Below are positions 46,301 to 56,232 of a stretch of 64,000 nt of DNA, in pieces. Source of the stretch: Crossaster papposus. Lineage: Eukaryota; Echinodermata; Asteroidea; Velatida; Solasteridae. Below the pieces are notes generated by a model. It was not told where the DNA came from and made no database searches. It worked only from the letters and a program-made list of their open reading frames with translations. The position numbers and the translations under genes were made by a program. Where the stretch lies: positions 682,001 to 746,000 of the forward strand of contig JBAIAA010000258.1 in assembly GCA_037893245.1 (NCBI GenBank), read 5' to 3'. Numbering within the stretch: the stretch's first letter is position 1; each line of letters starts with the position of its first letter.

Positions 46301-46550
46301 TCGCTCTGTCCTCAGCCAGCAACATCTGCTTCTCATTAGTGATCTGCAAACAATTAGGTTACTGGTCAGTATCATACTCCTTTTAATAGCTATGATTATT
46401 GGACAGGCATTCGGTTATGTACATCTACTTTGGATTGTTCCAGCAGTTACTTTGCTTATCTTGTTTAAGCTCTATTCTATATGGCTGTTACAACAGATAA
46501 GTATATTCTATTGTTGGCTGCTAACCTTTCAAAGCTATACTGATGGATAG
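43266..46550 (+). CDS. Gypsy pol: reverse transcriptase, RNase H, integrase
   Basis: A long intact frame of nearly 1,100 codons. RT shows VRKKDGSLRMCVDYR, SLDLASGYHQ, GLCGAPATFQ and catalytic YLDD (about 170 codons after 43281). RNase H follows with DVDASLSGLGAVL and RTDNNPLSHL. The integrase has an HHCC zinc finger (HNDFGHQG to CERCSVAK) and a DDE core (AIDFT, HSDQGRQFEG, GNAQCERFNRT). A GPY/F-like segment follows. The protein ends in about 75 hydrophobic residues with two likely membrane spans, unusual for Gypsy pol. The frame is reached from the protease frame only across the 43250 shift. Confidence 0.93.
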   Translation, partial: CHDFDLGDTDTVEHHIETSNSQPISQTYRRIPPNQYEEVKKHIQMLLTHNIIQESHSPYAAPIVLVRKKDGSLRMCVDYRRLNAITKKDAFPLPGIDELIDSPVGAKFFSSLDLASGYHQVRVRESDQEKTAFITPMGLYEYTRMPFGLCGAPATFQRLMQKCMGDLMYQLIFVYLDDVCIFSKTFEEHLHHLDTVFCRLKEHNLKLKPSKCHLFCKQINYLGHTLSEEGIATNSDKTKAIVEWPVPRTTKQLRSFLGFASYYRRYIKNFSRIAGPLHALVGKGQHCPPKIFRKQWSEACQNAFEELKSKFVEPPILTFADFDLPFILDVDASLSGLGAVLSQIQGGEEKVVAFASRCLRENEKKMENYSSRKLELLGLKWAITEKFKDYLYCSVFTVRTDNNPLSHLATAKLGATEQRWVATLAAYNFNIIYRPGRANSNADGLSRQHYTESEQCDISEIIAAESKFKAVSTPFPATLQVKIFNTVGELCPARVQADIRSSVTSFPSLSTAELATLQQADPSIHRYLQYHISLNLDKSGRKHEPSPVKVLLSQSKRLALDNGVLYRAVQDPVLGALHQVVLPSSLKSKILTSLHNDFGHQGEERTMSLVRRRCFWPFMFRDIKKWVRECERCSVAKLPVPSVRNPLGHLIASRPLETIAIDFTLLEQASDRTENVLIITDVFSKFTVAVPTKDQKAKTTANALVKEWFFKYGVPQRIHSDQGRQFEGDLIANLCKMYNITKSRTTPYHPQGNAQCERFNRTMHNLLRTLSAKQKQSWPKHLPELLFAYNSTEHSATGFSPFYLMFGREPLLPVDLLLNGDLPEKICNDWVALHQSRLKEVYHLAQRRTQHELEKSKMHFDRKANPNRFKVGDLVYLRKHSRGRSKIQDHYFPDIYRVICRISDDCFVYTIELADGTGGLKTVNSSELKLVSTPLGKLSTFPSFPSPAYQEDITSSSYRSTTSDSDFEVEMFFPEEDNTIPPNQPKSPPSDPPLRRSGRSTKGKHTNVHKLPRSVLSQQHLLLISDLQTIRLLVSIILLLIAMIIGQAFGYVHLLWIVPAVTLLILFKLYSIWLLQQISIFYCWLLTFQSYTDG

Positions 46551-47340
46551 ACTGAAAGTGGCATACTCAAGGGTAATATAGTATTTGTTTTTTAAATAAA
46601 TGTCTTTTTATGATATGATACATTTATCATCACCTATGCTCTACGGGCCGGTGATTACCTTCTCAAATTCTGTCATTTGTGCATTAACTCACCGTGGTTA
46701 CTATGGGTTTTTGCTCATTAGTTTAAGAACTAATAACTGAAATTTGTCTATAATTTGTAATTTTTCCTACTTTAAGAAACATCTAAAAAGAAAGGGGTGT
46801 ATGAATGATTCCCCTCAACTCTGATTTTCTACTTTAAACAGAACCCTCCATCTGACAATGATCTATACTATAGCTTACCTTGCTATTTTTCTTGTTTTCA
46901 GCACCTTTTCGATCATCTCTATTAAATCCATGGTGAAGTTTAAACGTGATGAGTCCAGTGAGGTAAACTCAAGTCAGGGACATCCTGACCTGGATATCTA
47001 CATCCAATATTCTTCATCATGACATCTATTTTGTAATCTTTTTGCAAATTATTATTCTTATTGAAGCGACTATCTTGAAGAGTTTCTATTTGTCTATATA
47101 TGAGATAAACTCTGCCTTAGTGACAGACTAGGGATGGACTTCTGACTCTTCAATATTTGTTTTCTTCTCTGTTAATATTTGGTCAAAGAAAGTGTTGGAC
47201 AAGATTTAGAAATGCTATGAATCATAACGGGAGTCTATGTACGTACTGTCCAGACTGTGTGTACCTAGTGCAGCACGTGGACATTTAATTTATTTCCTTC
47301 ACAAAAAAAGTATATAAAAAAAATCTTTTCTTTCTAAAAC
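46551..47340 (+). other. Untranslated 3' part of the Gypsy element
   Basis: AT-rich with many short open frames. No env-like gene was recognised: no signal peptide followed by a long ectodomain frame. Confidence 0.5.
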
Positions 47341-47351
47341 TAGGGGGTGAG
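47341..47351 (+). other. Polypurine tract
   Basis: TAGGGGGTGAG, abutting the TGTG start of the 3' LTR, where plus-strand DNA synthesis is primed in LTR elements. Confidence 0.7.
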
Positions 47352-48549
47352 TGTGACCAGTTCAGTTTTTACACCAAACCCAACAGGTCCTTTAAACAAT
47401 ATAATTTATAGTTTTGTAAATACAATACCGTTTTTAATCCTGTGTGATGTAAAGTCGTGTCATGTCCGTGTGTCGTTTGTACTGACGCCCAGCCACCTGG
47501 CGCGCTCGCACGCGGAGCGTCTGGCCGTGTACCTGATAGCGCCCTCTCGTGGCCAACCAAACTTTGTACATGTACTGTAGGATGACTTTTTATTTTACGC
47601 GCGCTACATGAATGCTGAATCACCAGATTTAAACGAAAGTTTAACGAACTTGTTTGTACCGCACAGTGTGATTTGTGCACAATGTAATTTGAATAATCCC
47701 CTTCATAGTTCGGTAAGTTTTCCTCTTCAGTGAATTACAAATGTCAGTCGTTGTTTTTGAAAAACTCACTTTGCCGTGAGGACCATCATTATAGCTAGCC
47801 AAGCAGCCAGTGCATTTGCAAGCATCCACACTTTACCTTGCAATTATTTCTATTCCTGGATGGCGGCGATGGCATGGGCTTACCCCAAGTGGTGAGTAGT
47901 TTAAGACTTGTGTTTTATTCGTATAGTTTTGGAAAAACAACTACAATTTATCTTTATTATAATGTGTATTGGCAAATGTTAGAACGCTTAATTACTCAGT
48001 GTTTGGTTTTGTTTTTACGTTCAGCAAACTCACATGAAACTTTAATTATCGTGGCTACTTTATACAATTACAAGTACTTTGAAAACAGTAATAGTTTTAT
48101 AAATATTATTCTTGTTTTCACTAAATTGCAAATGATCATTCAAAAATATTATTTCTCAACAATTATTTGTGCATCTTATTATTATTTCAGATATCTGGAT
48201 ACCAGTCTACAAAACATTCCCTTTGACTGTCGTTTTTCGTATAGCAACATCGATATTTATCGTTTCTTATAGCCACATCGATATTTATCGTTCGTATCGA
48301 TATTTGTCGTTTTTCGTATAGCCACATCTAGATACATAGTATATACTTCATTGTCTCTATTATAAATAAATCAAGTAATTTGTGAATATTCCTTAAATTG
48401 TGTAAATAAATATATATATTCGTAGACAGAAAAGTATCTTTGCTTCCACACCCAATTGTATTTTATTTTTGTGGTAACCGCTCGGTTGGGCAGAGAGTGG
48501 TCAAGCTGTCCATTTATCTTCCATCTCCCTTCCACTCTCCCCGGTTACA
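47352..48549 (+). repeat. 3' LTR of the Gypsy element
   Basis: Same length as the 5' LTR. Differences noticed: one base in the ATGATGATT/ATGATCATT segment and one near the 3' end (CTACCCGG/CTCCCCGG). It is followed by target duplication TTGG. A CTCF-like site lies at 47537-47555 on the minus strand. Confidence 0.95.
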
Positions 48550-49143
48550 TTGGTATAAAGGACCAGACGTCCTAGTATTCACACTCAGTTGATGGAGAGC
48601 CCTGTTCACGACCACACCACTGACGACGTCTCATCTGGCTGGCAGCACCGATCGTCCTTTTAGCAGTTTGCTTCATCTACGTTATTTCCTCGTTTGTTGA
48701 GTTGTGAGTTTATTATTTGGTCGCCGTGGTGAACCAGGTTTGGCAGTAGTATACAGCTAACAGTCAGTGCGCACCGTTCGGAAAAGTCGTTTCTTTCATT
48801 TGCAGCGTATGCACGACAGTCGCAGTTTTGCATATATAATGAGCTTGGAGGGCACATTTTCAAAAAATCATATCGTGAAAACCCAGCCATGTAAAAATAT
48901 AAAAACGTAATAGTATGAACGAGGAATGCTTAATTGTAATAACAAACGTCATGGATGAATTTTTAATTGTTCAGAAATAAGAAATTTCGGACTATAAAAA
49001 TGAACATCGTTGTACAAAAATAATGGTCTCCGAAAAAGTTCCTTTTGTAGCATTTAACGAAATCGTGCAGACAAACCTTAATCATGTGTGTTTAGGTACA
49101 TTATTCATCTACTCAACCGCTACTGTTGTTGTTTCTGAATCCA

Positions 49144-49170
49144 CTCGAAACAGTCGGGGGCACCCTAAGT
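49144..49170 (+). repeat. 27-bp dispersed repeat, copy 1
   Basis: CTCGAAACAGTCGGGG followed by GCACCCTAAGT, repeated exactly and in the same orientation at 50145-50171. Copies 1.0 kb apart; probably termini of two related elements. Confidence 0.7.
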
Positions 49171-50144
49171 ATCCGTCGCCGTCAGCGCGAACATTCTCGG
49201 TAAAAAAATCCGCCATTACTCGTTGTTCTAATGTGAGCCCGAACGTGATTGGTCAGAACGTGCATCAAGCGTGCCAACTGACTAATCAGCTTCTACGTAA
49301 CAAAACGCAAGGCACCCATTTTTGGCACGATTCCTTGCTCGTGTGATGCATTCACGGGGGCTTGTGTTGACAACAAAGCGGTGCCTGACTATTATTCGTT
49401 AGTATGGTTTTTGGCAGGGTTTAGCTTCAGTTATGTATCTGTATCTGTATCTTAACGTCTCAGAAACCAAAACTGGCAAAAAACGCAACAGTTAATTGCT
49501 AGTTTAGGGATAAATAATGATGGCCTTCTAATCCAATGCTATGAATACAATATTTGACAGTTTTAAAATGAAATCTGTCTTTGTTTGTTTTGTTCCTGAA
49601 CTCATATATATTTTTTGTTTTTGTTTTATAATACTTAATCTTTTAAGCATTTTTTAGTGAGTTTTACTTTTCCAACGAATGAAAGTTAAATTCGTGACCC
49701 TGCCCACCCCGAATCTATTTACTGTGAAATCTCACTTAAAAGCTGGGAATTGCAGTGAGCTCCAAATAAAATATATTAAATATACAAGGAAGAATAAAAA
49801 CACAAGAATAAACCAAATGACATTGTTCTTTTCTTTTTCTTTTGTAAATAGTACAAAACATTTATTTTAAAGTTTTTCTCAGCTGCATACATACATGACA
49901 TGACATCAACAAACATGACAAAATAAATGGCGTCGTAAGAACAAGTAAAAACACAAGGCCTTTCCCCCGACATTTGATGATGACGTCACGTAAGCTAAAA
50001 CGATACGGCACAAATAATGATTTTTGCAAAATTTTTGGCACTGAAAAAAACATCGACGGCTAAACCTGCAGAAGTATATGTGGTACCAATCGAAAGAACG
50101 ATCCTTCGTCTATCAGAATATCGACTCCGTTTGTCTCAATCGTG

Positions 50145-50171
50145 CTCGAAACAGTCGGGGGCACCCTAAGT
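50145..50171 (+). repeat. 27-bp dispersed repeat, copy 2
   Basis: Exact direct copy of 49144-49170. The sequence after it differs from that after copy 1, apart from general GC-rich CGCGAA words. Confidence 0.7.
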
Positions 50172-50683
50172 GTAAAGCTTATCAACGAAAAGTGTAAAAC
50201 TTAAACCACATTTCAGACGAAGATTCACGTGTAATTGGTCTCTAAAATCTGGTAAAAATGGGTTTATTTTACGAGGAAAATGTTCAAGAAACTTACCACT
50301 CCATGCTTGACCCAACACTGCCTTCTTGCTGGGACCTCTAGCCAATGTTTCACATCGTCTCCGAGCGCTCGCGCATTCACGCGAAATCTCGAAGGGTCCG
50401 AGAGCGCCGCGCGGCTGCAAATGAAACTAGTGAAATATGCTAATTATCTCGAACGGTGCGCACTGACTGTAATAGGTGAGCCGCGGCGGCGTTACATTGT
50501 ATTTTGTTGCAACCCAGGAGGTTTACTTGTTCTATTAGTTCATTCCTTTCTTTATTAATAACTATCTGCTGACAATTATCAGCACTAAAATCGTAAAATA
50601 TTTAATCTATTAATATTGGTATTATTGGCGAAGCCAGCCACTAGAAGTGATATAATTATAGTTAAAAATAACCACTAAACTTA

Positions 50684-51158
50684 TAGCTCACGAACCGCCC
50701 CCGCGAGAAACGTCTTGGGCCGTGTGCATGATATGCTTGTGGAATTCCGAGCACATTCCAACCATGTCGCTGCGGGGGCCTGCATAACTCTGACGTAGCA
50801 GTATTAGCTAGTATCTGTACATATTTGGTGTGCAACAACCAGAAACAGCTATAGGCATTCATTGTACATAACGACGACAAACGCGTCGATCGAATTGCAA
50901 ACCTTTTACTTTTCCACCACACAACAACAAAACGCACATGATGTGTATTTTACCGGGTTCCCGCCGTAGCAGCGACGCGTGCACCGACAAAGGATGCATG
51001 CAAGTTACCAGGCTGACCTGCTTATTATGCGGAGAGCGGTTTCCAGTTTTGCGCGTGTGTAGTATTCTGTTGACCCACACGTTGAATATGTATGTCAGGT
51101 CACATAACTCTATCATGCACACGGCCCAAGACCTTCTCGTGGAGCGGTTCGTGTCATG
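50684..51158. mobile_element. MITE with about 50-bp terminal inverted repeats
   Basis: CTCACGAACCGC, then CGAGAA and TCTTGGGCCGTGTGCATGAT on the left, match the inverted right end ATCATGCACACGGCCCAAGA ... GAGCGGTTCGTGTCATGAG. The interior is non-coding. Confidence 0.8.
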
Positions 51159-51175
51159 AGAGCGGTTTGTTATGA

Positions 51176-51191
51176 TAGCGCCCTCTCGTGG
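51176..51191 (-). promoter_or_regulatory. CTCF-like motif beside the MITE
   Basis: On the minus strand CCACGAGAGGGCGCTA, identical to the core of the LTR site although the surrounding sequence is not LTR. Binding is inferred. Confidence 0.4.
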
Positions 51192-52838
51192 AAAAAATTG
51201 TGACAAATAAACACGAGAAGGTATTTCACCAAGACTATGGGCGTTTACAAAACGGAGGCTAGAGAGGCTTGGGCTAGAATTTGAGGCGCCATTTTGAAGT
51301 CTCATAGTGTATACCAAACGACTGGCTAGGCTACGCGAAGTAAGCCCGGGGCTAGATTTTAGGCTGTATTACGAAGCCCTACCAAGCCTCGCGAAAGCTG
51401 GCTAACGCCGGGCTTGAGGACGTCACAGTGTAAAAACTTTCAGCGAATCGCCATCTTGAAAAACACTGTGTGCGGCATTAATGTTCTCCTTTGTGCCGAC
51501 ATTGAAGGATTCTGACGTCGATTGAACAACCCTTTAGCCACAGGAGCTGAGCCAGGCAAAGCGAAATTCCAGTGTACACTGTAAGTGACTTGCCATGTTA
51601 ATTTTGCAAATATGTTGGGCCACAACTCGGCGTTTTTGTCGGTGTGTTTGATTCTGCTGTCGTACGCAAGTCCACTGCGTGAGTGTACGGTGTAGTTTAA
51701 CGTAGGAATAAGACTACAATTTAGTACAAACAAAAAAGGAAATTTTATGAGAATGATTTTGACGATGATACAAGTGGGAAAAATCATGATTTGGAATCAT
51801 GCAAGTGTTTACCAGCAAACACAGCTTCGTGGAAAGATGGTTGGGCCTATAATTGTTATAATTAACGTTAGTGTTTGGGGAAAAAACGACAACCTGCATG
51901 ACACAAAAACACAAGATGGCAATAAACATGACTGTGCAAAAAGGGTAAGACACTGAGTCACATTTTCTTTAAAACCACTTATCAAAAATACAAAAAAATC
52001 ATGGGTTCAAATCTGAAGAACAATGACTGCTTGAAGCAAGAAAAGCCACTTTTGAATTGGCTTTCAAACGCAAAAGCAACTTTAGAATGGAACTTGTACA
52101 AAATGTACTCGATTGCCATCCACACACTAGACTAGGCCATGGTCCTCAAATAAACTGTTGTGTAAATTTTTGATTAGTTTGTGTTAACTGAACTTAAGTT
52201 AAGTTCACTTTCTCTCTTTAAGAAACGTGGAAATTGGAGCGGATACGGCCAGCACTTCAGAATGTTGGTGACAGACCGGGCTGTGCACCAAGACCACAGG
52301 TATGACCTGTAACAATTATCATTAGTTAATGTAATTTTGCATCAGAATAAAGCAAATTAGATAACGGGCTCTGCCCTTCAGCGATATGCTTACTGTATGC
52401 CAGCTCTGTACACTGTGCTTTCTGTTAGAAGAAACACATTCACAATTAATATAAACCCACCTGTACAATCTGGCAGATACCTCAGCAGGGTAAAAATTTG
52501 AGTCCTTGTGGCATTTTTTAATTAAGATATTAAAAATCACATTTATCACCCCCCCCCCCCCCCAAAAAAAAAAAAAAAATATATATATATAGGTTTATAT
52601 ACTGATTTATTAGCATCATTCAACTAGTGACGAAACAAAATTCCCCTTGTATGAGAGCATTGTGAATGGAAAATATTTGAAAATAGAGTAATGATGGTTA
52701 CAATTTGTTGCAGAAAGATCGAAAACTAGACTGCTAACAAACAGCCATTGTATTCAGTTTTTTTTAACTTGTATATCAGAAATCAAGAGTCCTACACTAG
52801 GGACCACTGAAGTCCTTCTGGCTGGCAGCTGTACGAGG
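51192..52838. other. Mostly non-coding; one exon-like stretch
   Basis: About 51245-51420 is rich in GGCTTGG and GAAGCC words like the repeat at 37690. A stretch at 52223-52299 has a pyrimidine-rich acceptor (CTCTCTTTAAG), an open phase and a donor (CACAG-GTATGA), but encodes nothing I recognise. A C15-A17-(TA)n tract lies at 52549-52592. Confidence 0.4.
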
Positions 52839-53159
52839 CTACATAAAATGGAGAGACATGCTACAATGGCACCACTGTTTGCTCAAGGGACAAATGACAC
52901 GAGCAATGGTTATGCCATCAGTCTCCAGCAACTCTGAATCTCTATAGGTGCTCGCCCTCTCGCCCTCTCTCGCTCTCGCTCTCGCCCACTCTCGCCCTCT
53001 ACTGTTTTTGTGGGCTACTTTAATTTCGCAGAGATCTTTGGTGGCTGTCTCTAGAGTTTTCGCAACATCCAGGGCTTTCTGGAAAGTGAGGCTATCCTTT
53101 GTCAAAAGATGTTTCTGAATGTACTCACTATGAAGGCCATAAATCAGGCGATCGCGCAT
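52839..53159 (-). pseudogene. Gypsy gag fragment
   Basis: The N-terminal half, MRDRLIYGLHSEYIQKHLL..LTFQKALDVAKTLETA, is the C-terminal capsid segment typical of K02A2.6-like Gypsy gag. The rest runs into a (CTCTCG)n simple repeat at about 52953-53000 and is not gag. No zinc knuckle is kept. It is unrelated to the gag at 41305. Confidence 0.7.
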
Positions 53160-53944
53160 AGCGTCATTCAGGAATTAGGACCCAAACTGGCAGGGACTGT
53201 GGCCAAGTTATGTAGTGCAACATGGGATTCGCGACGTGGGATACGCAGTGTGTAGGCCTATTATAACATTTTTAGTGGATTTTAATTTTTTTACTGGGTA
53301 AATCAAAATGGTTTGGGGTATTTTGGATTGAGTTTTTGCTTTTTTAAATCTGACAAACATGAACTCCCCCTGTAAATAATCGTAGACCCTTCCCCTCTTT
53401 ACATGATACATGTACAGAGTATAACAACAAATAACTTGTGAAACGCCCTCAACATTTGTATTATATTTTGTTATTTGGGGGGGGGGATTCATACACAAAT
53501 CCCTTGTCTAGCAAGCAGGCAATAAGCAGGCTATACAATATACAGTAGAAAAAGCTAGACTGCAGTGCACTTGAGTAAATGACAGTTTACACACAAATAT
53601 GATAGGACATTATATTTCACATTCTGAATGAAGTCTGCCTTTTGAATATATATTTGCCAGTTTCTTTGTTCACTTGTATGAAAATGTTTCCCTGGTTTAT
53701 TTGTATTATTATAAGATAAAAAGTCGTATCTTCAATGAGTGATCCCCACAGTGTCGCTTTCCAGGTTGTATCGTATTTATTTGCTGTCTTATTTTAACAG
53801 GGTGTCCTTATCAGTTGAATAACTGCTTTCCATAAGGGCCCTGTGCGTTACATAAATCTGAATTAAAAGTAAAAGGAACTGAATTAGAACAATATAAGAA
53901 ACATATATAATAATACAAATATTAACAATATCTCATTTCTTGCA
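53160..53944. other. Non-coding, nothing recognised
   Basis: AT-rich, with a G9 run at about 53478. It may be the upstream remainder of the Penelope fragment that follows, too decayed to recognise. Confidence 0.4.
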
Positions 53945-54215
53945 GGTTATGGGGAGTTCAGTATGTCGGAGGGACCAAAAATGCCCTAAAAAAGCGTTTC
54001 TACGGTCATCGATCGACTGTCAACACCAAGAAATTCTAGATACTCCCGTCGGTCACCACTTTAATCAGCCTAACCATTGCATTTCTGATATGATTCTACA
54101 GGGCATATAATCACTTGGCCATCGGAAAGACTAAGTCCGTCTCAGCCGGGAGGAAGTTTGGATGAATCGTCTTCGGACTATTCAACCACATGGGCTCAAC
54201 ATCCAACTAGGAAAT
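53945..54215 (+). pseudogene. Penelope-like element: GIY-YIG endonuclease end
   Basis: The QYVGGTKNALKKRFYGHRST segment, then VGHHFNQPNH and DMILQGI, and finally FNHMGSTS, is the GIY-YIG nuclease and C-terminus of Penelope-like proteins (normally Y-V-G-E-T...). Three stops and at least one frame change are seen. The nuclease nicks the target so the RT can prime. The copy is inactive. Confidence 0.8.
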
Positions 54216-54534
54216 GATTAACTTCTATTGTTTTCTCACATTTGTCATCTGTTTAAGATTTAACCCTTGCCAGCAGTTTGTTCTTATTTGTTCTTACTTC
54301 TCTGGTTTCCCCTTGTCTATTGTCACAACACCCCCACCCCCTCCACATTTCTCCTATTAACACTTCTTTGTTAGTTCTTTCTTTGATCCTACCCACACTC
54401 ACTTTTCCCTTTAACCCTTCAGCCTAATTCTTCTTTTGTTGTTTCACAGAACTCTGTACTGGCTTTTTCTTCTGTGTTTCTCCCGTCAGCTATGATGTGC
54501 ATCATGCTGTTTGTTGCCCTATCTATGTTTGTTC

Positions 54535-54590
54535 TGGTACACAGTCATTATGTCTTAAGAAGATCTTGTTAAGATCGAAATATTAGGCCC
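54535..54590 (+). ncRNA. Possible degenerate hammerhead-like motif
   Basis: AAGATCTTGTTAAGATCGAAA at about 54560 has a stem (AGATCTT/AAGATC) closed on GAAA, in the place where Penelope-like elements carry hammerhead ribozymes. The expected CTGATGA box reads CTTAAGA here, so the core is damaged. Tentative. Confidence 0.25.
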
Positions 54591-54796
54591 TCTTTACTTA
54601 TTTGAATACAATTAAATGAGAGATATAGAAGAAAAAAAACTAAAACCATAAAAAGTCAAAATAAAAAAATTGAAAACAGCTACAATAATCCTAAAATATA
54701 GGTGTGATCACTGGCCACACGGAATTCTGGTGTTTATAACTTCCGACTGGGGCTCTCGAACAAAGATACTGACAATTTGGGAAACCACTAACATAG

Positions 54797-54822
54797 GGCA
54801 AGATAGCTCAGTTGGTTGCTTA
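54797..54822 (+). other. tRNA-like A-box sequence
   Basis: GGGCAAGATAGCTCAGTTGG starts like the 5' end of a tRNA, including a good A box (TAGCTCAGTTGG). No matching anticodon arm or B box follows. Most likely a fragment of a tRNA-derived SINE; not a tRNA gene. Confidence 0.3.
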
Positions 54823-55169
54823 TTTCTTTGTTCACTTTAAAATGGTTGAATTACAGTCACTCAACAACATTGATTTCCAATTGTTAGCAAGGTGGGACTC
54901 CATTGTAAAAACGCATTTATTTAACAGCATTATTGTGCACAGTATTTTTCTTGACAAATCATTTAGATTGATATTTGAAGAAATCATTGTGGTCTAGCAG
55001 TTCAATTGTATGCACCGTACCGATACCAACAACAAACTCATTGTTTATTTATGAGTGACTTTCTGTACTTGTCTGTTATTTATTTTTATTATGTCTTTCA
55101 GGTCCCTGTTTTTGTACTTCAGAGCATACTGGATCTGCATGCTTAAAGAAATTATCGTGTATGGCTCCG

Positions 55170-55955
55170 GTTGGCAGCATGAGCAGGAATGATAACCGCT
55201 GGCTTGTCTTGGAACACCTTAACGAGCTTCACAGCAGCATCCAGTTCACCATGGAACAAGAAAAGGATAGCAACATCTTATTTCTTGATGTCTACCGCAA
55301 ACCAACTCGGACCAACGTACCTACACCGACAGATACCTCCTCAGCAGTTCCTTCCATCATCCCAAGATCAAGACTTATGTCAATCAGGCCTTCGTCCGCA
55401 TGGCATACAACGTCTGCGACACGGAACGTCTCTCCTAGGAACTCCACCAAATCACCACAGCACTGCAACGCAACGGATACAAGGCCAGCCAAGTCAAGAC
55501 ACAATACTCCAGACCCAATCCCAGCCGAAGGGTCACCTATACCTTAAGCCAACTAGTTAGGGCTCCTAGTTTCATTACTCTCATAGTAATTCACACCACA
55601 TCCAGCGCATCCTCCACAAGCACGGAATTTGAGTTTTCCACACAGCTCCCTTTAAATCCTGAACCTGAACACAAGACCGGCCAGACAAAGAGCGCAGACC
55701 AGGAGTGTATATGATCTCCTGGCAAATTGTACATCGGCGAGACTGACAGAGACTGACGAGTACGACACGACCCCCCCCCCCCCCCCCCCCCCCCCTTCCC
55801 CTTCCCCCCTCCCCCCTCCCCAAGCCCATCGAACACAAAGCCCATGACAGAAAGGAAGACCTCGACAAATCATCTATTGTCAAGCACTCCTACATCAAAA
55901 ACCATCAGATCAACTGGAATCATCTGCCGCTCCATCTTCACATCCCAGTCTGACG
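55170..55955 (+). pseudogene. Penelope-like element: end of RT and GIY-YIG, broken
   Basis: Begins LEHLNELHSSIQFTMEQEKD..FLDV, the conserved segment after the catalytic box in Penelope RTs. It shifts frame at about 55310, then reads HHPKIKTYVNQAF and MAYNVCDTERLS, followed by RNGYKASQVKTQYS. A GIY-YIG remnant (GVYMISWQIVHRRD) and KAHDRKEDLDKSS, then VKHSYIKNHQINWNH, follow after a C25 tract at 55771-55795. The end is interrupted by the MITE at 55956; its last bases continue at 56224. Confidence 0.75.
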
Positions 55956-56223
55956 TAGCCTTGGTCAAGGCGAGTTCGTCGTTATCCGTCCGTCGTTATC
56001 CGTCCAGAAATACACTCTGCGCGCGCCCCGCATATGCTGCTAGCTTGCGCCCCGTGCAAAGATACAGCGCGAACAGCGACCTCATACGGCGACTATTTAT
56101 GCAAATCAACTGAGGCTACTTTTTCGCCTTGGATCATTGGGTTTTTGAAATCTTTGTTTGAGCTCCGATTACCGCTGCGCTGTACGTACGGACGGGTAAC
56201 GATGAACGCCTTGACCAAGTCTA
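55956..56223. mobile_element. MITE with 9-bp target duplication
   Basis: Terminal inverted repeats TAGCCTTGGTCAAGGCG and CGCCTTGACCAAGTCTA are flanked on both sides by AGTCTGACG (55947-55955 and 56224-56232). A 9-bp duplication fits the Mutator superfamily. It inserted into the Penelope fragment, whose sequence resumes after it. No coding capacity is seen. Confidence 0.85.
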
Positions 56224-56232
56224 AGTCTGACG

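Larger units (their letters stand above)
38854..48549 (+). mobile_element. Full-length young Ty3/Gypsy LTR retrotransposon (9.7 kb)
   Basis: Two 1,198-bp LTRs start TGTGACC and end GGTTACA, and TTGG flanks the whole element (38850-38853 and 48550-48553). Internally there are a primer-binding site, gag, a -1 frameshift signal, pol in the order protease-RT-RNase H-integrase, and a purine-rich tract before the 3' LTR. I see only two LTR mismatches, meaning recent insertion. Two coding frameshifts suggest this copy is not autonomous. Confidence 0.95.
48554..50683. other. Non-coding, no gene recognised
   Basis: Contains the two direct 27-bp repeats at 49144 and 50145. Short open frames at 48660-48890 (minus) and 49023-49346 (plus) show no family signature. 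Confidence 0.45.

Noticed and set aside
46551-47340. Possible env gene between Gypsy pol and the 3' LTR
   Set aside because: Only short frames; no signal peptide, glycosylation-rich ectodomain or fusion-peptide pattern.
54797-54870. tRNA gene
   Set aside because: Only the acceptor/D-arm start and A box are present; no anticodon arm or B box.
55581-55883. Gly-rich minus-strand frames around 55600-55880 and similar Gly/Pro-rich frames at 17790-18396 and 59060-59434
   Set aside because: They run through poly(C)/poly(G) tracts and are shadows of Penelope, Harbinger and intron sequence.
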